Positions 45,577 to 57,179 of a stretch of 64,000 nt of DNA are shown in pieces. Below the pieces are notes generated by a model. The model had not been told where the DNA came from, ran no database searches, and worked only from the letters and a program-made list of their open reading frames with translations. How positions within the stretch are numbered: the first letter of the stretch is position 1; each line of letters begins with the position of its first letter. Made by a program: the position numbers and the translations under genes. Source of the DNA: Favolaschia claudopus (taxonomy: Eukaryota; Basidiomycota; Agaricomycetes; Agaricales; Mycenaceae); the NCBI GenBank assembly GCA_037176885.1, contig JAWWNJ010000015.1, positions 1,550,001 through 1,614,000 on the forward strand, given 5' to 3'.

Positions 45577-48370
45577 TCACAACGACCAGATCTTCACAGC
45601 AGAATCCCGCCCGCCCGACACCATATACCGATCCATATACCGCAACCGCTCTACCGGCTTCGTGTGTCCGTTTATTTGCAATGTAGAGTGTTGCATGCTC
45701 GTCCGGTTGTACACCTACATACCATATATTAGTCAACGGCCGGTCGAAATCAAACAAAACGTGCAACGCGTTACCGCACCTTGATGCCATTCTCCCCAGT
45801 CGCGGCAACGATTTTCCTAGTGTCGAATTGCAGCGCGGTCACCGCATGGTCGTACTTCAGCGTCTCGAAAACACCACCGGCTCGGAGATCCCATATCTAT
45901 CGCAACCGCAAAACAAGATCAGGTTATGAGATCGTGGACAACTCTGAAAACCCACCCGAATGGTTTTATCCAGACTCCCGCTCGCAATATGGATCTCGTC
46001 AAACTGAAGACAAGTCACCGGCGCGCTATGCCCAAGTAACGTCCGATGCGCTTGCCCCGTTCGCACTAAACAGCAACGCAAAATTCAATTAACAAAATTC
46101 CTTTGCGCTTCATGAAACCAGCAAGGAAAGGCTCACTATCCCACATCCTCACAGCCCCATCCCCACTCCCACTAACAAGCCCATACCCCCAAAACTGCAC
46201 CCCGCCCACAAAGTCCTCGTACATATCCCAGCTCCCGTCCGCATACGGCGGAGTCGGTACGGCAAACGTCCCGACCGACGCCGCGGCGCCGGAGAACATC
46301 GCGCCGCTCATGGGGAGGATCCCGCTGGGCGTGCGCTGCGGGTGGGATATCGCCCAAAGGATGTCCATGGTCATGACACATTGGCCGGTGCTGAGGTCCC
46401 ATTGGCGGAGCGTTTTGTCGGAGGCGCCGGTTACCTGTTGAATGAAAAATGAAAAATGAATGAGGAGGAGAAGGAATGAAGAAGAAGCTTACGAGACAGT
46501 CGTCCTCGAAGTAGAGCGCCGTGACCGCCTTGGTATGACCCTCCAACACACGCGCACAACAATCATCTCGCTCCGTTGCGCGTTGCTTGCCGTTGACATT
46601 GCCATTCCGAATCCCGGAAGACTCAATCACCTCCTCCTCCCCAACCGCCCCACCCTCCTCCCCCTCCTCCGCAATCTCCCCAAGCATCACAATCTCCCCA
46701 TCCCCCCACCCACCCCTCTCTCCCTCCCCTTCCTCCTCCCTCTCTTCTTCTACCCTCCGCAAATCCCACAACCTTACACTCCCATCCGCGCCCCCCGTAA
46801 GACACACATGGTCCTCCACCTGCACGCACCTCACGCTGTCCGTGTGCCCGCGCAGGCGCCCGATTTCTGCGCCGGAGAAGAGGTCCCAGACGCGCGGCTG
46901 CGGGTCGGCTTGTGACGCGCTGACGAGGGTGCCGTAGGGCTCGGAGAAGTCGAGCGCGGTGAGGGGGGTGGAGTGGCCGTCGAGGGTCTGTGGGGATGAG
47001 AATTAACAACAATTGGTTGGTTGGGATGGTAAGTGAGTGGGGAGAGTGGGAGGGAAGGAGAAGGAGGAGGGGACGTACCATGAATGCGACTCCGGGCGGG
47101 AGTTCGTCGTGCTCGGAGGGTAGGAACGCCGGCCCTGAGAATAATAAATATCGTCGCTCAGCTTTTTATTTTATTCTGATATAAAAATAAGGACTGTTCA
47201 CCTTTGCGCCGGCGACTTGTATGGGGTAGATGGAATGGTTGGGAGGCGGCAGCCTTCTGAGGCCGCTGAGATTGTTCAAACTCTAGTCTCTCCTTAACAC
47301 CTTCCACTTTCGGAACGTCAGTGCGAGAATTGTAACGAGATGAGATTGGACAACGTACACTCATCATCCAACTCCAGCTCGTCCTCGTGTAACCTGAGTA
47401 AATCCTGCTCTAGCTTGACACGTATGCCATCTAGCGCAGCGATTTTGAGCGAAATTTCGGAGATTTCGTTGTGTATTAAACTCTGCAGTATACGCGTCGT
47501 TAGTGGCCGTCACTCGCAGAAGTGGTCAAAGGATGGAACACACCCGGCGGACGTGTATATTCTCCTTGTCGCGCATGATCTCCTTCGATTGGCGCGTGAG
47601 CTCGTCCTTCCCCAACGTCTTCGCCGCGCTCAAACTCTCCCGTCCGCGCCGCTTCCCCTTACCTTCCCGCGGCACGACGACGACATCATCTTCGCTAGTG
47701 ACACTCTGCCCGTCATGGTCATCGTCGTCCGTGAGCAGCCCGCGCGCACTCATCCCTAGCTTCTTGAGTCCAAGACGCGGTGTGTCGACGTTGCGCATCT
47801 GCCGCCGTCGCGTGCGGCTGGCTTCCGAGCTGGGGATTGTTGCATTGAAGCCGCGAAGCAGACTCACGTCGGACGCCACGCCATCTGGTTCTGGGATGTC
47901 GCTGGAGAGCAGCTCCTCAGTTGCCTCGACGATTTGAAGATCGCCGGACGTGATGCGGCGGGAGCCTCCCAGACGGAGTGGGGCGCGGCCGAGGGTGGCG
48001 AAATCCAGCTTGGACCTGGATTGGGGTACAGGTCCAATGGTTTGCCGCCTCAGAGAGGCGTTTGCGGTTGAGTTTATCATGCGCGGGGTCATGATGACTG
48101 GGGCCACTGGAATTAAAAGGATGGAAAAAACAAAACCAGTTAGTTAAATAGCGGGATTTGCTGGCAATGGTGGAGCGCACGGTCGGAGAGGATTTTGGTC
48201 GAGTCGTGCTTCCTGTGGGTGAAGCGCGAGAGGATGGCATTTTGGACCAATTCGAATTTGCTGGGGCCTGAGGACGAGGAGGAGCTCGCTAAGCCTACGA
48301 GGGGCTCAAGTGAAGCACGCGCGTTGTGCTTGGTGTCGTTGGAAGAGCCACCTTGAGAGGTGGATGGCAT
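45577..48370 (-). CDS. Mdv1/Caf4-like WD40 mitochondrial fission adaptor
   Basis: Adaptor that in yeast links outer-membrane Fis1 to the dynamin Dnm1 for mitochondrial division. The start at 48370 gives [20 protein letters not shown]. An N-terminal helical part includes [17 protein letters not shown], suited to Fis1 binding. A coiled coil follows, [20 protein letters not shown] then [20 protein letters not shown]. Seven WD repeats fill the C-terminal half: [94 protein letters not shown] and HAVTALQF, with the last ending [18 protein letters not shown] long acidic insert ([20 protein letters not shown] and on) sits between the second and third repeats. About seven short introns. Coiled coil plus propeller is the Mdv1/Caf4 layout; which paralogue cannot be told. 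Confidence 0.9.
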
Positions 48371-48531
48371 GTAGGAAGGCTACGGGTGCGCAAGTGCAAC
48401 CCACGCCAGTTGTGGTGGTAAGAAGCAAGCCAAAAGTGTCGACCTCGGCGTTGGTTGGCAATCGCAACACAAATGTCATCGGCAAAGCAATTTTTTTACT
48501 ATTACTGTACACTGAACTTTACACTCCGTAA

Positions 48532-49394
48532 CTAGCTGCTTCGTGTCCATCCAAAGTCTACAACTACACCTAATCCATACGGTCGTAAATCATACTCCCA
48601 GCGAAGCGGGGCCAGACTTGGTTCTAGCTTTGGTTCGGGGTTTGCGGTCGTCAAATTCTTTGGAGACAGAGGGCTCGATTCTGCCATCGAGCGTGCGCTC
48701 TCTAGATACGGGTGCACAACACTCCACATGCTCTCCGCAACTCCGCGAATAGACGATGAACGGCGCGCGGTCGGTGAGCTAGTCGGCGCTGTCGTACGCG
48801 GCATAGCTTCGACCTCGAGCATATTGATAGACTCGTCCGCATCGGACGTGGACTCGTCATCAGCATTCACCAGCGCGGCCAATTCTTCTTTATATTCACG
48901 ATCGAGCTCTTCAGCAAGCTTCGTGATACTAGCGCGCTCCCACTGCGACACGTTATACGGCTCGAAGAAACCGGCGCCCCAGAAATCGCACCAACAGCGG
49001 TCGAGCGTGCTCACGACTGGAGGAAGGGGTTTGTCGTACGGGGTCGTTAAAGTTGCGTTTAGAGCCTCGGCAAAAGTGGTGATGTTGTCTGCCCATGGAG
49101 TGGAGAGGGGACTGTCGATGGGGAAGGGCTGCCAGTAACATGAAGAGAAGAATAAAGTTACGAGGACCACGATGCAGTAGAAACTGTAGAGCAGAGTCAG
49201 TCTGAGAAAAGACGGGGATACAGTGAACTGACCAGGGTTTAGCTTGAATGAACAAGGAGAGAAGAAAGAGGACAAGGAAATATGGGGGAGCGGTGGGAAG
49301 CGGGAGGAGGAGCAGCGGTAGAAACCATCGAGTACACCTTGAAATTGAGATACAATCAACGAAAGTAAGGTGAATAGAAATTGACTGACCACAT
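48532..49394 (-). CDS. Predicted two-span membrane protein
   Basis: The ATG at 49394 opens a coding exon of only 5 nt (ATGTG). A GT-AG intron leads into WCTRWFLPLLLLPLPTAPPY, and a second intron joins the next exon as KPCFYCIVVLVTLFF. The first ~60 residues thus form two hydrophobic spans. The rest is polar: ADNITTFAEALNATLTTPYD, a Cys-Trp patch DRCWCDFWGAGFFEPYNV, an acidic linker NADDESTSDADES, and a C-terminal helix MWSVVHPYLESA. It ends VVVDFGWTRSS. No family is recognised. Its start lies only 93 bp from the p23 start on the other strand, a shared divergent promoter. Confidence 0.7.
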
Positions 49395-49487
49395 CGAGGT
49401 TGAACTGAAAGTGGTTGTATACACTTGTTTACGTGCCTTCTACTCTTTTCTTTCGCTTTCCTCCACATCCTCCTCCCCATACACGCC

Positions 49488-50641
49488 ATGACCACAGTAC
49501 ACCCAGAAGTCCTATGGGCTCAGCGCAGCTCAGAATCAGACGAGACAAAAGTAGCCCACCTTTTTCCTATAATCCTTCCATCTCAACTCGCTGACGCGTC
49601 CTAAATCACCAAGAACATCCTCTACCTAACCATCAACCTCCCCGACATCCAGGAAGACAGCCTAAAATACACCCTCGAGCCCACAAAAATCTCCTTTGAA
49701 GCCACCTCCGGAAAGTACGTGGATTTCTCTCTATCCATCCACTTGTTTGTCCCACCAGCGCTTATGCTCATGACGCGCCTCCAGCGACAAAACAGGCCAA
49801 ACCAAGAAATACGCCTTCAACCTCGATTTCTTCTCCGAAATCATCCCAGAGGTACTCCCCTCCCTCTCCCTTCACCGATCGCGTCCTGATCCCATCCACT
49901 CCCAATCCTCATCCTAATCCCACTCCTCATCCTAATCTTAACCCTAAATTCCTACCCCTCCTCCAGAAATCCAGCAAAAAACTATCAACGCGCTCTCTCT
50001 ACCTCGTCCTCCGCAAAAAGGAGCAACAAGCAGAGTACTGGCCCCGCCTAACCAAGGAGAAGGTCAAGAACGCGTACATCAAGACGGACTTCAGCAAATG
50101 GGTCGATGAGGACGAGCAGCTCGGTCAGGAGGAGAAGGATGACGCGGATCTCGACGACGCGATGGGCGGTATGGGCGGTATGTTTTCTTTCCATTTTTTT
50201 GTGTTCGTAATGATTGACATGGTCGACGGTTTGTAGGTATGCCTGGTATGGGCGGAATGGGCGGGATGCCCGGAATGGGCGGTATGGGAATGCCAGGGAT
50301 GGGCGGCATGGGTATGCCAGGTAAATACACAAATCCATCCACGCGTTCTCCATCCTTGGCTCATCGAAAAAATTCAAGGCATGCCCGGCATGGGCGGAAT
50401 GGGCGGCCCTGGAGGCATGGACTTCGAAAAGGTTTGTATCAACTCCTTCTTAAATCTCTTTCAAAATCGACTTCGTTTCCTGACGCGTCCCCTCCCCTAG
50501 ATGATGGCAGAAATGGGCGGCATGCCCGGTATGGGCGGTATGGGCGGCGCAGGCGGCTCTGGTTCTGGCGGCGCCGGCGACGACGACGACTCTGACGATG
50601 ACGGCCCCCCGCCTCTCGAGGACGCGGAGCCAGCGAAGTAA
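49488..50641 (+). CDS. SBA1: Hsp90 co-chaperone p23 (Sba1/Wos2 type)
   Basis: CS-domain protein that binds ATP-state Hsp90 and slows its ATPase; cytosol and nucleus. The start [20 protein letters not shown] is followed across intron 1 by [19 protein letters not shown], the beta-sandwich. Then come [15 protein letters not shown] and [20 protein letters not shown], containing the conserved W-P-R-L motif. [15 protein letters not shown] closes the CS domain. Coding exons 49488-49550, 49614-49714, 49785-49851 and 49967-about 50178 are followed by three short ones. The tail is a Gly-Met repeat built from MPGMGGMGG units over about 50230-50560, ending in the acidic [20 protein letters not shown]. 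Glycine-rich tails are known in fungal p23; this one is long and its repeats are cut by introns. Confidence 0.95.
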
Positions 50642-51149
50642 ACTGTAAACTGACATACAGACAATACTTACATACCAAATTACGAATCTACGCGTCGATG
50701 ACAATCTTGCTTCGATAATCGCTCGTTGTACATATCCCTGAAATGTAGAGTCTTTGCGCGTTCGGGTACTGAGGTCGACGATTCACAGTTCCGCCTTCCC
50801 TTACCTTGCATTCTTCCTCATCTGTTGACGCGACTGCAAGCGTTGCGTGTCTTCTCCCACAACCTCAATAACAACAAAAGGAGGGTCCACCCCTTCGCTC
50901 TTTCTCATCATTCTCTTCCTAATACTAACTACAAAATACACACCATGGTGCGAGGTATATATGGTATTGATGACAACCCAGACAGCAGTGAAATAAGTTA
51001 TCTCGTCAACTCGCACAGAGGATTATGTTTGTTGTGTTTATTCTCTCTCTACGCGGCGTAATGCACAAAACCAAATGTTACCTGCGAAAGAAAACCAAGT
51101 CAGTTTAATTCGATTGCAAGGAAGAGGACAAACATACAATCTCATCAGT
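50642..51149. other. Convergent interval
   Basis: 3' flanks of p23 and the secreted protein gene. A plus ORF at 50726-51061 has no motif. No other signal seen. Confidence 0.45.
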
Positions 51150-52587
51150 TTATGCCTTGCCACCCTTCTTGGGCTTGGGCTTCGCGCTTGCCTTGGGCTT
51201 AGCAGCGAACGCAGCGGGCGCAGCAGCCGCAGGGGCAGCAGCTCCAGCAGCGGGCGCAGCAGCGGCACCTCCCGGAGTCGCGGTGAAGTAGATGCAGTCA
51301 TCGAGCGAACCGTGCTGCGCAACGGGGACGATAGCAGGCTGGTGAGTCGCCGACGAAACGATCGTGCACATGCGGTAGACGCCAGGGGGGGCACCACCGG
51401 TGACAGTCGCCTTAACGTTACCCTGCCCGTCCTGCGCGTCGTTGACACCCTTGAAGAAGAAGAACACCTTCGGGTCGGTGAGCTTCGTGGAGGTGAGCGA
51501 CTCGATGGGCTCCATGACGATGTGGGTGTGTCCGATGATCTGCCCCTGGCCGTTCAGCTTCTGCGGGTTGGCGAAGTACGTCTTTTGCGCGTTGGTGAAG
51601 GTGCCGAGCTGGATGTTCTTGGTGGCGAGCACAACGTCGAAGGTCACGTTAGAGGCGATGGTGTCCAAGTTCTTGGGGCTCTCTGTATATCTCAGTCAGT
51701 CATGCTTTTTCGAGGCCGAAAATGAGGGGGAAGACATACGGAATTTGGACGAGGGCATGTTCTCAACAGACGGGATGTAGCCAATGGGGATGGGGTTGCA
51801 GGAGCCGGTGGTGACTTGGAGACCGTTGGTCAAGGGGATTTGCGGCAGGGTCTCTCCACACTGGTTCGCGAAGTTGTCGGTGGAGGTGGCGGCAGGGCTC
51901 TGACCATCAACCGGGGGGTCTTGACCTTAACAAACGACGAAACGATTAATTCCTCATCGGAAGACGGCGCAAGAATGAGACACGCACCGTTGTTGGTGCT
52001 CTGGATGACGGCCGGGTTGAGGTTGACAGCGCCGGCGTTTCCGGCAGCTGGCGGCGGCGGGGCGTTGTTCCCGTTGTTGGCCGGGGGAGGTGGCGGCGGC
52101 GGGGTGTTGTTAGCCGGAGGCGGGGCAGCATCACCGGCTTTGGCGCCAGTGTCAGCAATGCGGGCATCGAAATCAGCTTGCGTCGTGCAAGTGATGCTGG
52201 TTCCCGGGGAGTTTACGAGGGGAAGGACAGCGCAACTACAGAGTGCGTTCAGTAAATAGAATTGGGGAGAACACGACGAAAACGTACATGGTGCCGGGCG
52301 CGCAAGGCTGCAACACGAATTTGCCGTTAACACACTGCGCGAACTGCTGGTTGATGCAAGCGTCGGTGCCAGCAGTGCAAGCGCTGTCGGGGGTGAGCTT
52401 CTTGAAATCCTCGCTGCAAAAACAAGAGGGGTCAGCGGGTGGCATGAAAGAAAATCAACACCACGCACGTCTTTGCAAGGGCATCTTTGCCGTTTTGGAG
52501 GGTGAATTCGGCGCGGCGGCCGAAGCGGGCGGGGCGCGCAGAGGCGACGACGGCCAGGGCAAGGGTGATGAGGGCGGAAGAGTGCAT
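51150..52587 (-). CDS. Secreted fungal protein of unknown function
   Basis: The signal peptide MHSSALITLALAVVASARPA is followed by AAEFTLQNGKDALAK. A Cys-containing module follows, LTPDSACTAGTDACINQQFA then QCVNGKFVLQPCAPGT. Next come CAVLPLVNSPGTSITCTTQA, a Pro/Asn-rich linker, and a core domain with GSCNPIPIGYIPSVENMPSS, GQIIGHTHIVMEPIESLTS and HQPAIVPVAQHGSLDDCIYF. The C-terminus is an Ala/Lys-rich tail ending KPKPKKGGKA, unusual for a secreted protein. I recall this family as common in agaricomycete secretomes, often carrying the misleading label ribosomal protein S17; nothing here resembles a ribosomal protein. Several short introns are present. A TATA box lies about 160 bp upstream. Confidence 0.85.
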
Positions 52588-52744
52588 GGTCGTGTAGGTA
52601 ATGAGTGTGTAGTTAGAGAAAGTAAAGACACCAGGTCAAGGTCGGGAACAGGTTGAGCAAAAGCTAACGATCGCGGATCGCGCAAAGGGATGAGAAACGG
52701 ACAATGGGTAGAGAGTGAACCAAAGAAACAAACAGTCAGGCCCC

Positions 52745-52756
52745 ATTATATATACT
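52745..52756 (-). promoter_or_regulatory. TATA box of the secreted protein gene
   Basis: On the minus strand TATATATAAT lies about 160 bp before the ATG at 52587, between that gene and the phosphatase 3' end. Confidence 0.55.
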
Positions 52757-52974
52757 CTTGGCTCATGATTATGCCTCAATCTGATGGACCTGATACAGAT
52801 TGCCGGGTCGTGTCACATAGCAACAATGCACAGAAAGCGGTGCAGCGGTGAGAGCGGGCAAGAGGACAACGCGGTACAGCCGTTGAACGATCCACAAGAT
52901 CGGGCCAGAATTTGCGCGACGGAGCAGTTTTTTTTGCAAAGGTTTCGTTGTACATTGACCCCTCTTCGACATGA

Positions 52975-54244
52975 TCACTCTTCGTCAATCGTCAACTCTA
53001 TTCTGTTGTCTATCCACCTTGCAGCTACTCTGGTGGCACCGGCTGTAGTCAATTTACAGACCCAGAGAAATCGGAACAGACCTCGAGAGATCAGGCACGA
53101 TGTAATCCGGCATCGCTCCCGAATCGACGATCTTTTCGCGAGACGTGGAGGTGCAGACCGCTAGAACCAGGCTGCCCGCTGCCTTGCCGGACTGTATGCC
53201 TATGCCGAAGTACCGTGATGTGAGATGCGATTCGGAATTTCGTTGACAGATGAAAATTTCCCCGCATTTACTTACCGGAAATGGCGTCTTCAACAACGAT
53301 ACCTGTATTTTGTATGAATATGCCTCGGATGGGTAAGTAATGGAACGGCAATGCGAACATTTCGTGGGATCAGCATTGCACTTTGCTGCCCCCGCTAGAT
53401 ACGGGGCGGGGTGCGGCTTTCCGTGTGTGACATCGTTGGAGGTTACAATCCCCGCCCGCGGCAAAGCAATTCCGCAGCGCTCGAGTGCGCGCGGCGCGTA
53501 GTTTCTCGTTGCTATTGAGGTGAAGATCCACGCAGGAGGCAAGCAACCAATTGGAAAATCAACTCAACGGCTCAACGGCAACCGCGAGAAAGATGATGTT
53601 ATACCGACCTGAGGTAACGATGGTCCAACCTATAGCTGTTTCAGACGACAGCTGGATGATGCGTCCGGTTTCAATCAATTAAACTGCGACGCCGTCCGTT
53701 GAAAAGCGGAAACACGAACCTGGGATAAAAGGGCCAAAACGCCTGGTAAAACGACGGGGCCGCCTTTAATCACCTCTTCCTCGAAGCGGTCGATTTCTGC
53801 CTGTTTTAATTTCCGACCTTGATGATTCCAACCACTCCGAATCGAATCCAACTCACGCCTTACCTGGAGTTTGGATTCATCACTGATATCGCAGTACTCT
53901 TTGAGTGTGTCGTATAACCGACGTCCGTGAGTTTCGTGGACCATAGAAGCGGAATCGCCCAAGTGATAATCGTTGCCTGCCAGCCATTAACCCGTTACTG
54001 GCGCGTCGTCAAACTCAAGAGAATGTCGTTGATACAAAATGTGGCCCAGGCAGCTTCTAGTCCCGGCGTTGAGTCAATCAGGGTGCTTGCGATTTGTTAG
54101 ACGAAAAAACGGGCTCGAAGCGCATCACAACGGAGATCCGAACCCATCCATATCGAAACTGGATGAGAAAAATGAGCATGAATCGTGGACGATGCAGTAG
54201 GACGCGTGCAGAACGCCATCGACCACGATTGTTACAGGAGCCAT
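52975..54244 (-). CDS. HAD-superfamily sugar/polyol phosphatase (GPP/DOG type)
   Basis: Small-molecule phosphatase like yeast glycerol-1-phosphatase or 2-deoxyglucose-6-phosphatase. It starts MAPVTIVVDGVL at 54244. Motif I reads FDMDGTLIDSTPGLEAAW, assembled over two introns. The cap domain contains VHETHGRRLYDTLKEYC. Motif II is in GWTIVTSATRNYAPRAL, motif III in GIVTSNDVTHGKPHPAPYL, and motif IV in GIVVEDAISGIQSGKAAG. The C-terminus is best read as DYIVPDLSR joined to WIDNRIELTIDEE by an intron that ends GCAAG near 53020; an unspliced frame would stop at 53054. The first intron (about 54159-54209) keeps the expected VLFDMDG only if it starts with GC; a GT start two codons on gives VLHAFDMDG. 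All catalytic motifs are present; substrate is not certain. Confidence 0.88.
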
Positions 54245-55960
54245 CTGTTGCTGTTGAAGTTGCGATGAGCCAACGGAGTGGAGTACCAAGAGTTTGGAAG
54301 CCAAGAGTCGGATCACCACCGATACCGGGTAACCCGACTCTCTTTTGACCGTCAGTGTCACAGATCCACCTTGCAAACTTCCGTAGAAATACAGTACTCG
54401 GCGGCATCGACGCGCCGTTACACTGGGACTATACATACCTTCCTATGCACGAGCAGCGAAACTCCTATATCTACGGCGACATCCATGCCTCTTACTTCAC
54501 GACTGACGTGCAAATGGCAGAAAACGTCGGCTTTCTGCGAACTAACAATATCCTCCTCTTGGCTGGCAGTATCAACAATCTTCTGGGACATCTGGATCGC
54601 GTCAAACGTTCTACTGTTACTCCGCACCATCCAACTTGTTACAGTCTTACTCGACTAGGGTTACCGATTCTGGATGTCTATACCTCTTCAACTTCATTCG
54701 ACTTCAATCTCCTGCTCTTCTCCGATTCGCTTCAAACGACCCCGCTTCAGGCACCTATGAATGTACTACTGTACATCGAATCAGTAAATCTTTGTGCGTA
54801 AATGATTCGTATGATATTCTCCCGCACTGTCTGCCTTCCCGCGCATCGATATCTGCTGTTCATGAAAATCCCGTCGATCGATGGCTTTCACTTAGTTCTA
54901 TTATTGCCTACAGACGCCTCTTATCTCTTCCTGAGGCCCGAGCCCGCATCACCTTCAAGGGGCCACACTTTTCTTGCTTTTTGGAAACTCGTAGAATTGC
55001 CCGTCGTTGGACAAACCAACAGCGATTATCTTTGATCAATATCTCGGTCTTGTCGCTATTTCGTCGGCTCCGTACCAAGCACAGGCTTTCCGACGCTACT
55101 TTCTACCGTGACGCGGCGGATAAACACTGGGTCTGGTTCTGAGACTCGGAGTCGACCAGAAATGATACCTGTCATGGCAGCTCGTTTGATGCATCTTGCG
55201 ATTGCAGACGTGGTCTGACGCTGGAACCTTTTTTTGAAGAAATCAAATAACACTCCTGTATGAGATCCCTCAACATCTATGTCTCCGCCCGAGTCGAGCA
55301 GACTTTCATGTTCACATTTTGTTCTCGCAGCGTAGAAGTAGAAATGGACATATCATCGTGATACACCGAGTTGAGTCAATCAATGTCTATCTCGATCCAG
55401 CAGGCTGGAGGGAGGTTAATGGTGAGGCCAGCCTGTGCAACGAAACGAGATCTAGAAACGTATCCGGCGGCAAAATATCAATGACGAAAATGAGGAGGAT
55501 GGGGATGATGATGGCAAGTTCAGTGCCCAAGGCCGAAGTTACAAGAGAAAGGTGGTGAAGTGGTGGTGATTCTGAACTGCGTCGACAAGGCCGAGAAGTT
55601 GGAACAAGTGTATTGCAGTAAAAGTTAAAGTTTTAGTTGATCAATACGATTTGATGAGAAATCAATGCAACGAAAAAGTTCAACCTAATCCAAGGACCAG
55701 CACTCAAGTACTCAAGCTGCGAATCTCGACTACAACTCGAACAGCATACCTACCAACGCGACGCGCAGGAGCCCGCGGAGTCTTACTTTGAATACGTGCG
55801 ATATATTCCGCCGCGCCAGTTCAAGTACAACATTCTCAGAGTTCAGTTGCTTGACGCTCTTGGTCCATAATACGATTCCGCCAACAAGCTCCACGGTATT
55901 GGCGTAGTACTGTAATGCGGCCCTCAGCCTGGCTGCGCACGGGTCCGCGGGGGGGTGACC
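54245..55960. other. Interval without a supported gene
   Basis: Plus-strand frames at 54355-54801 (148 codons) and 54636-55142 (168 codons) overlap in different frames and show no recognisable domain or splice plan. It could contain a fast-evolving gene I cannot resolve. Confidence 0.4.
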
Positions 55961-56745
55961 CGCTTTCGCGGCGCGCTGACCTACATCCCTCGCTATCCTT
56001 CCCTGCGCTGAGCTGCGCACCCCGCGGAGCAGACCCGCCTTCACCCGCTCAGCTCGCGGATCACAAACATTGAAAGAAACTGGTGGTCGCAGTGTCTCAC
56101 TTCTCCGCCAAAAGCGTTGAGTGCGCGCGGGGACCTACATCCCTCGCTATCCTTCCCTGCGCTGAGCTCCGCGGAGAGCAATCCGCGGAGCAGATTTGCC
56201 TTCGCCCGCTCGCCGCGCAGACCTCAAACAAACTGGTGGTCGCAGTGTCTCGCTTCTCCGCCAAAAGTGTCGAGTGCGCGCGCTCACCTATATCCCTCGC
56301 TATCCTTCCCGCCCTGAGCTCCGCGGAGAGCAATCCGCGGAGCAGACCCGCCTTCACCCGCTCAGCTCGTAGACCTCAAACATTGAAAGAAACTGGTGGT
56401 CGCAGTGTCTCACTTCTCCGCCAAAAGCATTGAGTGCGCGCTCACCTATATCACTCGCTATCCTTCCCCGCTCTGAGCTCCGCGGAGAGCAATCCGCGGA
56501 GCAGACCCGCCTCCACCCGCTCAGCTCAAACAAACTGGTGGTCGCAGTGTCTCGCTTCTCCGCCACAAGTGTCGAGTGCGCGCGCTCACCTATATCCCTC
56601 GCTATCCTTTCCCGCCCTGAGCTCCGCGGAGAGCAATCCGCGGAGCAGACCCGCCTTCACCCGCTCAGCTCGCAGACCTCAAACATTGAAAGAAACTGGT
56701 GGTCGCAGTGTCTCGCTTCTCCGCCAAAAGTCAGGCGCATGTTGT
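55960..56745. repeat. GC-rich ~155-bp tandem array, five units plus a partial
   Basis: TGGTGGTCGCAG recurs at 56081, 56234, 56394, 56536 and 56697 (periods 153, 160, 142 and 161). Each unit also carries a CTATATCCCTCGCTATCC-like block and, in four units, a perfect 9-bp stem CTCCGCGGA with loop GAGCAA and TCCGCGGAG. Stems start at 56167, 56319, 56478 and 56622. The array starts with a degraded unit near 55960. Long open frames here on both strands merely follow the repeat. Confidence 0.9.
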
Positions 56746-56794
56746 GTGCGCGCTTGCCCCAACGTGGAATTGGTGTGCGCGCCTTGTCCGCGGA

Positions 56795-57172
56795 CCGTCG
56801 CAAGAGAGCAGTGCTTGCGAAGTACAAAGCTGCTGCCGCTGCTGTCGGGTCTCTTCAAGTATATATATATTCATATTTGGTCGTTCAGCTCCCAGAAAAG
56901 TCGGTCGCCGAGGTCCGTTCTGAATGAGAAAAGGTAAGTAGGTGTCAATTAATTTCACCAAAATATCCCAGTACGGTGCAGGGGCCTCGCGCGTTTCTCT
57001 GGCTCCTTCGCTACCCTGCCGCATTTGTGGAGACTTCGGAGAGCACACCGCAGCTGCTCATACCACCTCGGTCCCCCTCCGGATGGCAGTGTCTGTTCTA
57101 CGCTAAAACCTGGATCCGCAGGCCGTCGGAACAGAGTAGCATTTGCGATGTGCAAAGCTGTCGCCTCGCTGC
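56795..57172 (+). repeat. Pair of ~50-bp direct repeats, 328 bp apart
   Basis: CCGTCGCAAGAGAGCAGTGC at 56795 and CCGTCGGAACAGAGTAGCAT at 57123 begin two diverged copies that both continue into TTGCGA, then a TGCAAAGCTG or ACAAAGCTG core and a CGCTGC end. They lie just right of the tandem array and may be relics of a longer period. Confidence 0.55.
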
Positions 57173-57179
57173 CCGCCGC

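Noticed and set aside
56083..56937. Several overlapping ORFs of 116-167 codons
   Set aside because: They follow the tandem array in multiple frames and on both strands because the unit lengths avoid stops; no start context, introns or domain support them.
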